Source: Candidatus Woesearchaeota archaeon
GTDB taxonomy: Archaea > Nanobdellota > Nanobdellia > Woesearchaeales > JABIAG01
Direction: 5' to 3'
Assembly (NCBI GenBank): GCA_018653365.1
Contig: JABIAG010000003.1
Coordinates: 158,830-222,829 of the forward strand
DNA length: 64,000 bases
Positions 33,303-41,172 of the stretch are shown in pieces. The position numbers were made by a program, and so were the translations under genes. The notes under the pieces were generated by a model that was not told the DNA's origin, did not search any database, and was given only the letters and a program-made list of their open reading frames with translations. The stretch's first letter is position 1; each line of letters starts with the position of its first letter.

Positions 33303-33664
33303 CTAATTACCTCTACAAACTTGTCTTCACGCTTTAATTCTTCTAAATATCTGTAAAATGATGCCTTGGCACAATATTTTTGTTGATCAACAATTTTATC
33401 TTTGACCTCAATTACTGAAATTCCTTGATCCAACAGATCCAAAATCTTTTGTTTTATGATCCCTTTCTTATTTCTGTTGAGTTTTTTGGCTACTTCTTGT
33501 TCAAGAACGGGTTTCTCTACTACTTGACGGGGTATTACTGCTAAACTTCGTATTTGTTCTCGTAAGAACCCATTTTCTTCCTTGACTTTCCTTAGTTCTA
33601 CCCGTAACTCGGCTATATCTTGTTTGATCCTTGTAAAGCTCTCTCTTAATACAGTTTCATTCAT
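33299..33664 (-). CDS. Coiled-coil protein with C-terminal helix-turn-helix
   Basis: 121 residues. An N-terminal coiled coil at about 10-45 (IKQDIAELRVELRKVKEENGFLREQI) should dimerise. The remainder, with VAKKLNRNKKGIIKQKILDLLDQGISVIEVKDKIVDQQKYCAKASFYRYLEEL, looks like a helix-turn-helix, a probable DNA-binding transcription regulator. The ATG at 33664 is 26 bases from the centre of a TATA box (TATTTAAATTT), leaderless. Upstream lies the TGAGACT array with a 16-bp palindrome, an obvious candidate binding site. It heads a two-gene operon with DUF192. Function inferred from shape and context. Confidence 0.7.
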   Translation of the reverse strand: MNETVLRESFTRIKQDIAELRVELRKVKEENGFLREQIRSLAVIPRQVVEKPVLEQEVAKKLNRNKKGIIKQKILDLLDQGISVIEVKDKIVDQQKYCAKASFYRYLEELKREDKFVEVIR

Positions 33665-33685
33665 ACTCTCTCAACCCTGTTTAAC

Positions 33686-33697
33686 TATTTAAATTTT
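33686..33697 (-). promoter_or_regulatory. Promoter of the HTH-DUF192 operon
   Basis: The box TATTTAAATTT, with an A-rich BRE-like stretch upstream, lies 22-33 bases before the ATG at 33664. The palindrome CTGAGACTAGTCTCAG (33705-33720) sits immediately upstream of the box, a normal place for an archaeal activator or repressor site. Confidence 0.55.
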
Positions 33698-33704
33698 TAG
33701 CAAT

Positions 33705-33847
33705 CTGAGACTAGTCTCAGACCGGTCTCAGCTGAGACTGAGACTGATTGAGACTGAGACTGAGACTCATTTCTCCACAGGAAACAAGGGGGTGGCTGAG
33801 ACTCAATTGAGACTCAACTGAGACTACTTTGAGACTGACCTGAGACT
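33705..33847. repeat. TGAGACT repeat array
   Basis: Eleven direct copies of TGAGACT start at 33706, 33733, 33739, 33749, 33755, 33761, 33797, 33808, 33819, 33830 and 33841. The last five are spaced by exactly 11 bases. One inverted copy (33713-33719) joins the first to form a palindrome, and a second palindrome GTCTCAGCTGAGAC lies at 33725-33738. The array fills the gap between the HTH gene and the PLD gene and continues into the 3' end of the PLD gene. It is not a CRISPR: units are 7 bp with no spacers of usual length. Confidence 0.9.
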
Positions 33848-34692
33848 CGTTCAAACTCCTTGATAAACAACTCTGCAACCTCTGAATTGTGGATTATCAC
33901 TACATTTTCATCGTTTCTCTCATCTCCAGACTTGGTGGGGTTCATGCTGCCCATGATCACAACTTGAGAGTCAATAACAAACACTTTGTGGTGCATCACG
34001 GCAGGATTGTTGTCTAATTCTATCTGAAAACTCTTATTCATTTGCTTGAATTTGTTGTACTGCATATTGACTCTTTGCCGTTCCATAACTCCTCTAACCT
34101 CAATTTGCCTACTTTTTTCAATTAGCAGCCCGGCTATGTCTGAATCAGTAAAAGAAAAGGTCATGAAGTGTATACTTTTTCGTGCTTTTATCAGTGTTTT
34201 GAGAACCTGTTCTTTGCAATTATCTTCTGGACAAAAATAGTTTTCAATTAGCATATTTCCCAAGATTATTCGGGGGTATTTAACCTTCTCACCATATCCG
34301 AACTTGTTGTTTTTCAGTTCTTCAAACTCTTGTAAATAGTTTTCTGCCAGATATTTGGATTCTATCACAACAACGTTATTGTCATTTTTGTTGCGGGTTG
34401 GATTATAACTCCCAGTCCACACTATGGATTCGTTGATAATGCAAAATTTGTTGTGCATAAGGCCGTATTTGCGATTGTGAACTACCAATTCATCAATATT
34501 CTCATTTATGTTTTCGAGATTGCTCTTGTAGAATGCGCATTGAGTTTGACTGTTGTTTGTTAGTTCAAGAAATCTATCTTCGCACTGGTTTTCTAAGCAA
34601 AATAGAACTTCCACATCTCCTTTTTCTGAGGGGAGAACCGTATTCTGTACTGTGCACCCACACAATAAAAGTAATAATAGTATGTACTTCAT
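33814..34692 (-). CDS. PLD-superfamily lipoprotein (Nuc-like)
   Basis: 292 residues. A short lipoprotein signal (MKYILLLLLLCGC) puts it on the outer membrane face. Two HKD repeats follow. The first, HNKFCIIN, lacks the Asp of H-x-K-x4-D (Asn instead) but keeps GSYNPT; the second, HHKVFVID, is complete and followed by GSMNPT. Both halves end in NVVVI. This matches PLD-family nucleases or phosphodiesterases built from two halves sharing one site. The last residues RVSGQSQSSLS are encoded by copies of the TGAGACT array, so the natural C-terminus may have been extended. Substrate unknown (nucleic acid or phospholipid). Confidence 0.8.
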   Translation of the reverse strand: MKYILLLLLLCGCTVQNTVLPSEKGDVEVLFCLENQCEDRFLELTNNSQTQCAFYKSNLENINENIDELVVHNRKYGLMHNKFCIINESIVWTGSYNPTRNKNDNNVVVIESKYLAENYLQEFEELKNNKFGYGEKVKYPRIILGNMLIENYFCPEDNCKEQVLKTLIKARKSIHFMTFSFTDSDIAGLLIEKSRQIEVRGVMERQRVNMQYNKFKQMNKSFQIELDNNPAVMHHKVFVIDSQVVIMGSMNPTKSGDERNDENVVIIHNSEVAELFIKEFERVSGQSQSSLS

Positions 34693-34770
34693 GATCTTTT
34701 AATTTATTTCAACTGTTAATAAAATCTTATTAAGAATTTTCGTAAAGTTTTCAGTTTTTTTGAAATAGAT

Positions 34771-35058
34771 TCAAACTGCTTGTAATACTGTCACTAGTTT
34801 AAACAATGCAGTGATTATGATAATCAAAATGATGGTTCCTAACACCACGCCTGCTACCTGTTTTGTGATTGTGCTGTTGTTAACGTTGTTTTTTCTTGCA
34901 TGGTTTATCCAACTTGTTGCCATGAACAAGTAAATGCTTAGAACTGAGAACATCACATATTTTAGAATGTCTGGGGTGGTAACCATAAAGAATACGTTAA
35001 TCATGAGTGAGACTAGACTTAGGATTTGTATCAAATGGAGTATCTTATCTAAGTTCAT
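34771..35058 (-). CDS. Small three-helix membrane protein
   Basis: 95 residues with hydrophobic stretches at about 5-25, 28-50 and 68-92 and a short charged loop (NHARKNNVNN) between the second and third. No recognisable motif. A TATA-like region lies just upstream of the ATG at 35058. It stands alone between the PLD lipoprotein and a structured intergenic region. Function unknown; confidence comes from the clean membrane pattern and spacing. Confidence 0.55.
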   Translation of the reverse strand: MNLDKILHLIQILSLVSLMINVFFMVTTPDILKYVMFSVLSIYLFMATSWINHARKNNVNNSTITKQVAGVVLGTIILIIIITALFKLVTVLQAV

Positions 35059-35149
35059 ACTACTTTAAAACATAACTAGCATAAATAACTTTGTTACTAC
35101 TCAACAATACTACACACCCGAAATCTTTATAAAGAAAATATCATTACTT

Positions 35150-35262
35150 TTTTTCATAAGATTTATCTATCACCTCTTTTTCCCGCACAAGCCTCTTTCG
35201 GGAGGTTTGTGGGGGTTTATTATTCCAATTACCTGGAATAATGCTCGAAAATCTTTGACTTT
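35150..35262. other. Intergenic region with two hairpins (possible RNA or terminator)
   Basis: Between 35059 and 35288 there is no gene. A palindromic TATA-like CTTTATAAAG lies at about 35124-35133. About 50 bases on, CCCGCACAAGCCTC and GAGGTTTGTGGGGG (separated by TTTCGG-like bases) can form a GC-rich hairpin, followed by TTATTCCA-ATTACC-TGGAATAA, a perfect 8-bp stem. GC content is clearly above its surroundings. It could be a small RNA on the plus strand or a bidirectional terminator. No RNA family recognised. Confidence 0.35.
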
Positions 35263-35288
35263 CGTTGTTTAATCTATTCAGAATAAAT

Positions 35289-35546
35289 TTACTTCTTTTT
35301 ATGTCCTAAGTGTACTTCTCGTGCAACGTCGGAGAATACGTCTTTTATGGAGATAACCAGCCAAATTGCATTCAAGATTAAGAATGGCCAGCTGTTAATT
35401 CTTAATGCGTATATAGTTAATAATAAGCTACCAATTACGTTTACAATATCATAATACAGGGAATCTGATTTCCATCGATGGATTTGATTCATGAAAAATG
35501 CAAATAGAATGAGTCCCATTCCAATTAATCCAATTATTAATTCCAT
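35289..35546 (-). CDS. Small membrane protein (CBU_0592-like)
   Basis: 85 residues with about three helices: LIIGLIGMGLILFAFFM, IVNVIGSLLLTIYALRI, and WPFLILNAIWLVISI. The spacing of N-x-x-G, Y-A, and PF-x-x-L-N-x-x-W matches the CBU_0592-type family of small membrane proteins of unknown function. Basic C-terminal tail (GHKKK). Its stop is followed by the structured intergenic region, and the S16 protease gene is 30 bases away downstream in the sequence on the same strand. Family call is moderate. Confidence 0.6.
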   Translation of the reverse strand: MELIIGLIGMGLILFAFFMNQIHRWKSDSLYYDIVNVIGSLLLTIYALRINSWPFLILNAIWLVISIKDVFSDVAREVHLGHKKK

Positions 35547-35576
35547 ATTCTTTTTTAGAACTTATTCTTAATAAAT

Positions 35577-37265
35577 TTACCGTAATTGTCTTGCCAATAC
35601 CATATAAGTAATAATTACACCCGTGATTATGCCTATTGCGTATAAGATTATCAATTCATAATCTCCAAATTCTCTTTTATCCGTTTTCACATCAATCTTG
35701 CTAGTTTCCTGAAAGTATAAATCAAAACTGCTTAGTTCTTGTGCATATTGTGAAAACAATAGTGCTGAATGAACGCTGTTATTGATTAGGTTCTGTGAAT
35801 ATTCAAAGTATGAATATCCTGCGATTGGAAAATTTCCTCGTTCTTGTTCTTCTAATATATTTTCTTTGGCTATGTCTAGCTTTACCTGGATTATTTCTCT
35901 TAAGATATCATCATCTGTTGCTCCTGCGCTACTGATTATTGAATCTACTTCGGCTTTTGAGAGTGATGCAGTATTCAAACATAATGCGTATTCTTTTGTT
36001 CCTTGTTGTTGTTTTGCCTTTTCTAATCTTTCTTGTATTGAGCTTATTTCCAACCCGTATACGAGTGATACATATTGTATTCGTTCGTTAGCTTCTAATA
36101 TTTTAGTTGAACAAGCTTTTTTTAACACTTCTTCTGTTAAATCTAGTTCTTTTCCAGTTTTATTAAAGAAGTTGCTCCATGATTTTGCTGAGTTTAATCT
36201 TTCTTCAGCATAAGAATAATCATTTATTGCACCCTCTATTTCTGAGTCAGTTAATTCTTTAACACTTTTTTCATAATACTCTAGTGCCTCATTTACCCTT
36301 TCTTTTACTATCATGTATGTTTGTAGTTCGGGAATTGTTTTCAGGGTTCTTTCACTTATTTCTTCATCAAAAGCTTCTGCATCTTTTCTTAGATTTTTTA
36401 ATTTTGAGGATAGTAAGTCTTCACTTAGGCCTTGGTTTGCAATTTTGTTGAGTTGAATGTTTGCTGAAAAACATTTGGATGCAGCAGAATAATAATCTTG
36501 TTTTGTTAATAGTTGTTTTGATTCGTTAATGATGGTTCTTATGTTTTCAACTGTTTGGTTTTCCATTGAATTAAGTAAGCCTTCACTTCTCTGACAAAGT
36601 TCAGTAGAAACAGATTTCATTATTTTTGTGTATTCTGGATCAATCACAACATTTCCGGTTCTTTCTTTTTTTAGTTTTTTGCCGGTGAATTCAAATAAGG
36701 CTTCATTTAATGTTCCCACGGCCATAACTTCAATAGTTAAATTTGTCGAATTACTTGAGTTGATTTGTTCTCCAATTGGAATGAGTACTTTTTTTAATCC
36801 AATTTTCTCTGCGGCTCTAGCTTTGGCGTCTATTCCTCCCACTGGACCGATTACTCCTCCAGAATTGATCGTTCCTGTTATTGCCAGGTCTTTGTTTAAA
36901 GGAATATCTTTAAGTGTAGCAACGGTGAGTATTGCCATTGATGCACCTGCGCTTGGCCCTCCCACAATTGGAGCATCTGATTTAATTGTGTAAATGAAGT
37001 CTAAATTACTGCAGTCTACTTCTAAGAAGTCACAAGCGATTTGTTTTGCAAATCTGGTTGAGACCTGAGTATCAACTTTAGTTAATGGGCTGGTTTCTAG
37101 AAATACTCTCCCTTTTCCATCTTCAATTTCAAGTATTAGTTCAGCAGTTCCTCCCACAAAGCCTTCGGGAGTTTCTTTTACTGCTAGTAAAGTCATCTTG
37201 TTTTCTGCAGCATAAACAGAACTTGCCAATATGAGTATGAATAAAAATAAGATTAGCTTTTTCAT
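35577..37265 (-). CDS. Secreted, membrane-anchored S16 (Lon-type) protease, archaeal
   Basis: 562 residues: signal peptide (MKKLILFLFILILASSVYA), an S16 protease domain in the first 200 residues, a long helical coiled-coil region, and a C-terminal helix (YELIILYAIGIITGVIITYMVL) with a basic tail. The catalytic Ser lies in GGPSAGASM and the Lys in DAKARAAEKIG, the Ser-Lys dyad of Lon proteases. There is no AAA ATPase domain. This layout fits COG1750, the archaeal secreted S16-like family. It should cut substrates outside the cell without ATP, perhaps in surface-protein turnover. A TATA-like stretch lies upstream. Family certain, substrates unknown. Confidence 0.85.
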   Translation of the reverse strand: MKKLILFLFILILASSVYAAENKMTLLAVKETPEGFVGGTAELILEIEDGKGRVFLETSPLTKVDTQVSTRFAKQIACDFLEVDCSNLDFIYTIKSDAPIVGGPSAGASMAILTVATLKDIPLNKDLAITGTINSGGVIGPVGGIDAKARAAEKIGLKKVLIPIGEQINSSNSTNLTIEVMAVGTLNEALFEFTGKKLKKERTGNVVIDPEYTKIMKSVSTELCQRSEGLLNSMENQTVENIRTIINESKQLLTKQDYYSAASKCFSANIQLNKIANQGLSEDLLSSKLKNLRKDAEAFDEEISERTLKTIPELQTYMIVKERVNEALEYYEKSVKELTDSEIEGAINDYSYAEERLNSAKSWSNFFNKTGKELDLTEEVLKKACSTKILEANERIQYVSLVYGLEISSIQERLEKAKQQQGTKEYALCLNTASLSKAEVDSIISSAGATDDDILREIIQVKLDIAKENILEEQERGNFPIAGYSYFEYSQNLINNSVHSALLFSQYAQELSSFDLYFQETSKIDVKTDKREFGDYELIILYAIGIITGVIITYMVLARQLR

Positions 37266-37346
37266 AAGGGTGTTTACTCCATTTTATTTATAAAGATTCT
37301 TGAAATCAAAGAAACCTTTATTAATAAAAGCCAACCTTTTCACCTC

Positions 37347-39761
37347 ATGGAATTACCTAAACATTACACGCCCAAAGAGTCAGAGCCAAAATGGCAGGAG
37401 TTTTGGGAAAAAGAGAACCTTTTTGCGTTTAATGCAGATGATATTAAGCTTCCTTTATTCACAATTGATACCCCTCCACCAACAGTTTCTGGTAAGATGC
37501 ATATGGGTCATGCCTTTTCTAATTCACATCAAGATTTTATTGCAAGGTTTAAGAGAATGCAAGGTTTTAATGTTCTTCAACCTTTGGGTACTGATGATAA
37601 TGGGCTTCCAACACTTCTTTTAATTCAAAAGCTGAAGAAGGTAAACGCTTCTAAAATGGATAGAAAAGATTTTAGAAAGCTTGTTTTAGAGACCTTAGAA
37701 AAAGAGTTAAAGCCAAGTTACATTAATGATTGGAGAAAACTAGGTATAAGTTGTGATTTTAATGTTACTTATTCTACTATTGATTCGCACTGTCAAAAAA
37801 TTTCACAGAAATCATTCATTGATCTTTACAAAATAAACAGAGAGTATAGGATTGAAGCTCCCATGATGATCTGTCCTAAATGTAAGACTGCCATCTCTCA
37901 GGTTGAGTTGGAGGATGCAGAATTTGATTCACAATTAGTTTACATTAAAGTTAAAGTTGAGACTGGTGATGAATTAGTTTTTGCCACAACAAGGCCAGAA
38001 CTTTTACCTGCTTGTGTTGGAATTAGTGTTCACCCTGATGATGAACGGTATAAACACTTAATTGGTAAGAAAGTAACGTTGCCTTTAACAGGTAATCAAG
38101 TAATTCTTTCTGCGGATAAAGAAACTGATCCAGAATATGGTTCAGGAGTTGTTTATTATTGTTCTTATGGTGGAATTGAGTGTGTTGAATGGCTTTCAAG
38201 GCATAAAGATGCTGAACCAATTCATATAATGGGTGTTGATGGTGTTTATAATGAAAAAGCGGGTAAGTATCAAGGTATGAATAGTAATGATGCAAGAAAG
38301 GAAATAATTAAAGATTTAGAATCTGATGGTTCTTTGGTTAAATCTGAGAATCTTAAACATTCTGTTAATGTTCATGAACGTTGTGGTACAGAAATTGAGT
38401 ATGTTGCAACAAAACAATGGTTTATCAAGTATATGGATATGAAAGATGATATGCTTAAATGGGGAAATGAACTAAATTGGTATCCTGAACATATGAAAAA
38501 TCGTTATGATAACTGGGCACACGGGCTTAAGTGGGATTGGTGTATTTCTAGACAGATTCCTTATGGTATTCCCTTTCCAGTTTGGTATTGTGAAGATTGT
38601 GATGAAGTAATTCTTGCAAAAGAAGAAGACCTTCCTGTCGATCCTACTGAGGATGTCCCTCCTGTTTCTGCTTGTCCTAAATGTAAAAGTAAAAACTTAG
38701 TTGGTGAAAAAGATATAATTAATACCTGGGCAACTTCATCTTTGACTCCCACTATTGTTAAGGAGTTGTTTAAAGGAAAACCTATTTATGATAAGTTAAT
38801 TAGTGAACCTGAAAGTCTTAGACCTCAAGCTCATGACATCATTACTTTCTGGCTTTTCAATACAGTTGTTAAGTCTCAACTTCATTTCAAAGTGCTTCCC
38901 TGGAAGGACTGTATGATTAGTGGATGGATGCTTGATCCCAAAGGTAAGAAAATGTCTAAGTCTAAAGGAAATGTTATTGAACCTAGAGATATGATTGAAA
39001 AGTATTCGGCGGACGCATTAAGATTTATGGCTGGCGGTTCTAAACTTGGTGATGATCTTCCTTTCCCTGAGAAAGAGGTTATGATGGGACAGAAAACTGT
39101 TACTAAATTGTGGAATGCCTCTAAGTTCGCAATTATGCACCTGGAAGATTACAAGAAAGGAAAAGCAGATTTGAGACTTGTTGATCGGTGGGTTTTAACT
39201 AAACTTCATAGGCTTATTAAGTCAACTACAGAAAATTTTGAGAATTATGCTTTTTCAGCAGTTAGAAAAGATGTCGATAACTTTTTTTGGCATGTTCTTT
39301 CAGATAATTATTTAGAAATTGCTAAAGATAGATTATATAATCCTGATGTTTGGGGTAAAGACCAAAGAATTGCTGCTCAACACACTTTATATCAATTAGT
39401 GCTTAATATTTTGAAGCTGTTTGCTCCTTTCCTTCCACACATAACTGAAGAGATTTATCAGTTATACTTCAAAGATAAAAAAGATTCCAAAAGTATTCAT
39501 ATTTCTGAATGGCCTAAGTATGATGAAGGGTTGGTTGATGATAAGGCTGAACAGATCGGTGACGCATTAATTGAGGTAGTTACCATTGTTAGAAAGGCCA
39601 AATCAGATAAACAATTATCTATGAAGGCCCCTGTTAAAAAGTTAGTTATAACCTCTGAACTTAGTTTTGAGGAGGTTAAACAAGATTTAGAGAAAACATT
39701 ATTTGTTGAGAATATCGAGTTTAAAAAAGGAAAGTTAGATGTTAAAATTGAGTTTGATTAG
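37347..39761 (+). CDS. valS: Valyl-tRNA synthetase
   Basis: 804 residues. PPTVSGKMHMGHA contains the HIGH-type motif (HMGHA), KKMSKSKGN is the KMSKS loop, and FATTRPELLPACVG opens the editing (CP1) domain. A zinc-binding Cys set occurs in CPKCKT and CPKCKS. It matches archaeal ValS, which charges tRNA-Val with valine and hydrolyses Thr-tRNA-Val. ATG at 37347 behind a TTTATTAATAAAAG box. Ends convergently with cysS, 4 bases overlapping. Class I synthetase; high certainty. The track lists 37300-37623, which is a shadow frame. Confidence 0.96.
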   Translation: MELPKHYTPKESEPKWQEFWEKENLFAFNADDIKLPLFTIDTPPPTVSGKMHMGHAFSNSHQDFIARFKRMQGFNVLQPLGTDDNGLPTLLLIQKLKKVNASKMDRKDFRKLVLETLEKELKPSYINDWRKLGISCDFNVTYSTIDSHCQKISQKSFIDLYKINREYRIEAPMMICPKCKTAISQVELEDAEFDSQLVYIKVKVETGDELVFATTRPELLPACVGISVHPDDERYKHLIGKKVTLPLTGNQVILSADKETDPEYGSGVVYYCSYGGIECVEWLSRHKDAEPIHIMGVDGVYNEKAGKYQGMNSNDARKEIIKDLESDGSLVKSENLKHSVNVHERCGTEIEYVATKQWFIKYMDMKDDMLKWGNELNWYPEHMKNRYDNWAHGLKWDWCISRQIPYGIPFPVWYCEDCDEVILAKEEDLPVDPTEDVPPVSACPKCKSKNLVGEKDIINTWATSSLTPTIVKELFKGKPIYDKLISEPESLRPQAHDIITFWLFNTVVKSQLHFKVLPWKDCMISGWMLDPKGKKMSKSKGNVIEPRDMIEKYSADALRFMAGGSKLGDDLPFPEKEVMMGQKTVTKLWNASKFAIMHLEDYKKGKADLRLVDRWVLTKLHRLIKSTTENFENYAFSAVRKDVDNFFWHVLSDNYLEIAKDRLYNPDVWGKDQRIAAQHTLYQLVLNILKLFAPFLPHITEEIYQLYFKDKKDSKSIHISEWPKYDEGLVDDKAEQIGDALIEVVTIVRKAKSDKQLSMKAPVKKLVITSELSFEEVKQDLEKTLFVENIEFKKGKLDVKIEFD

Positions 39762-41149
39762 ACTTTCTTAACTCGAACTCCTTTGTCAGAATCTTCTAGA
39801 ACATATCCTTTGTCTTTTATTTCATCTCTTAGTCTATCTGCTTCTTCCCAGTTCTTATTCTTTCTTGCTTCCTCTCTTTTATTAGCAAGTTCAGTTATTT
39901 CTTTTGGTACTTCTTCATTGGTATGTTCCATTATTCCTAGTACTGAATCAATCTTGTCCATGAACTCCTTGATTTCAGTAGCGTTTTCAACCCCGATTTC
40001 AATCTTATTAATCTCTGTCATAAAATTAAAGATTGATGCTAACCCTCCAGAAATGTTTAAATCATTATCCATTGCTTTCTCAAAGTTTTCTTTTGCTTCA
40101 GAGATTAACTCCGTAACGGTTTTATTATACTCTTTACTTTCAATCTCATCTAATTTATCTAAGAAGTCGTGAAATTTTCTTAGAGTGGAGGGTATGTTTT
40201 TTAGTTGGTCTTCTCTGAAGTCCATTTTTTGTCTGTAGTGAGTTGACATTAGTTCATATCTGATTGAGAGAGGGTCATACCCTTTTTTTATTAGGTCTTG
40301 TAATGTGTAAAAATTTCCTAATGATTTGCTCATCTTTTCACCATTAACAATTAGGTGTTCGTTATGCATCCAGTAGTTAGCTAATTTTTTACCTTTTGCT
40401 GCTTCAGATTGTGCTATTTCATTTGTGTGGTGGGGAAAGATTAGATCTACCCCTCCGGTGTGTATATCAAATGGTTGTCCTAAGTACTTCACAGACATTA
40501 CTGAGCATTCTATGTGCCAGCCTGGTCTGCCCTTTCCAATTTCTGTTTCCCAGTATACCTCGCCGTCTTCTTTGTCATATGCTTTCCAAAGTGCAAAGTC
40601 TCTTGCATCTTCTTTGCCATATTCGTCTTTGTTGGACAATCTGCCATCTGCATTTTGTTTTAGGTCATCTGTTTGTAGGCATGCTAGCTTTCCATAATTG
40701 GTAAATTTTGAGATCTTATAATAAATATCCCCATTTTCTGTTTTGTATGCATACCCTTTTTCTAATAGTTTTTTTACTAACTCGACCATTCCCTCTATGT
40801 GTTCGGTCGCTCTAGGTAGTATGCCTGGAATTTCAATGTTTAATTTGGTTAGGTCTGATAAGAATGCTTCGGTGTAAAATTCAGTAAATTCTTTTAGGGA
40901 CTTTCCCTCTTTTTGAGAGTCTCTTATTGTTTTATCATCAACATCAGTTATATTCATTACCTGTTTAAGTTTAAACCCTTTATACTTTAGATATCGTCGT
41001 AGTATGTCGTTGAATATGTATGCTCTTAGGTTTCCAATGTGAACATAGTTGTAAACGGTTGGACCACAACTATAGAGGCTAACCTCATCTTTCTTAATGG
41101 GTTTGAATTCTTCTATCTTTCTTGTTAGTGTATTGTAAAACTTTAGCAT
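39758..41149 (-). CDS. cysS: Cysteinyl-tRNA synthetase
   Basis: 463 residues. YSCGPTVYNYVHIGN carries the zinc Cys and the HIGH motif, GWHIECSVMS and HTNEIAQSEA the other zinc ligands, and EKMSKSLGNF the KMSKS loop. A C-terminal helical DALR-like anticodon domain ends the protein. It charges tRNA-Cys with cysteine. Start ATG at 41149. Many archaea use SepRS/SepCysS or the CysRS route; this organism carries CysRS. Standard length, no oddity visible. Confidence 0.96.
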   Translation of the reverse strand: MLKFYNTLTRKIEEFKPIKKDEVSLYSCGPTVYNYVHIGNLRAYIFNDILRRYLKYKGFKLKQVMNITDVDDKTIRDSQKEGKSLKEFTEFYTEAFLSDLTKLNIEIPGILPRATEHIEGMVELVKKLLEKGYAYKTENGDIYYKISKFTNYGKLACLQTDDLKQNADGRLSNKDEYGKEDARDFALWKAYDKEDGEVYWETEIGKGRPGWHIECSVMSVKYLGQPFDIHTGGVDLIFPHHTNEIAQSEAAKGKKLANYWMHNEHLIVNGEKMSKSLGNFYTLQDLIKKGYDPLSIRYELMSTHYRQKMDFREDQLKNIPSTLRKFHDFLDKLDEIESKEYNKTVTELISEAKENFEKAMDNDLNISGGLASIFNFMTEINKIEIGVENATEIKEFMDKIDSVLGIMEHTNEEVPKEITELANKREEARKNKNWEEADRLRDEIKDKGYVLEDSDKGVRVKKV

Positions 41150-41172
41150 AGAACTTAATTATCTGTTTGAAT

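Noticed and set aside
33009-33664. Toxin-antitoxin pair
   Set aside because: The DUF192 protein is not a known toxin and the HTH protein lacks an antitoxin family pattern; a simple regulator operon fits better.
33705-33847. CRISPR array
   Set aside because: Units are 7 bp with 6-11 bp spacing, no unique spacers of usual length and no cas genes.
35782-36213. 143-aa plus-strand ORF
   Set aside because: Antisense to the helical region of the S16 protease; no promoter or ribosome site.
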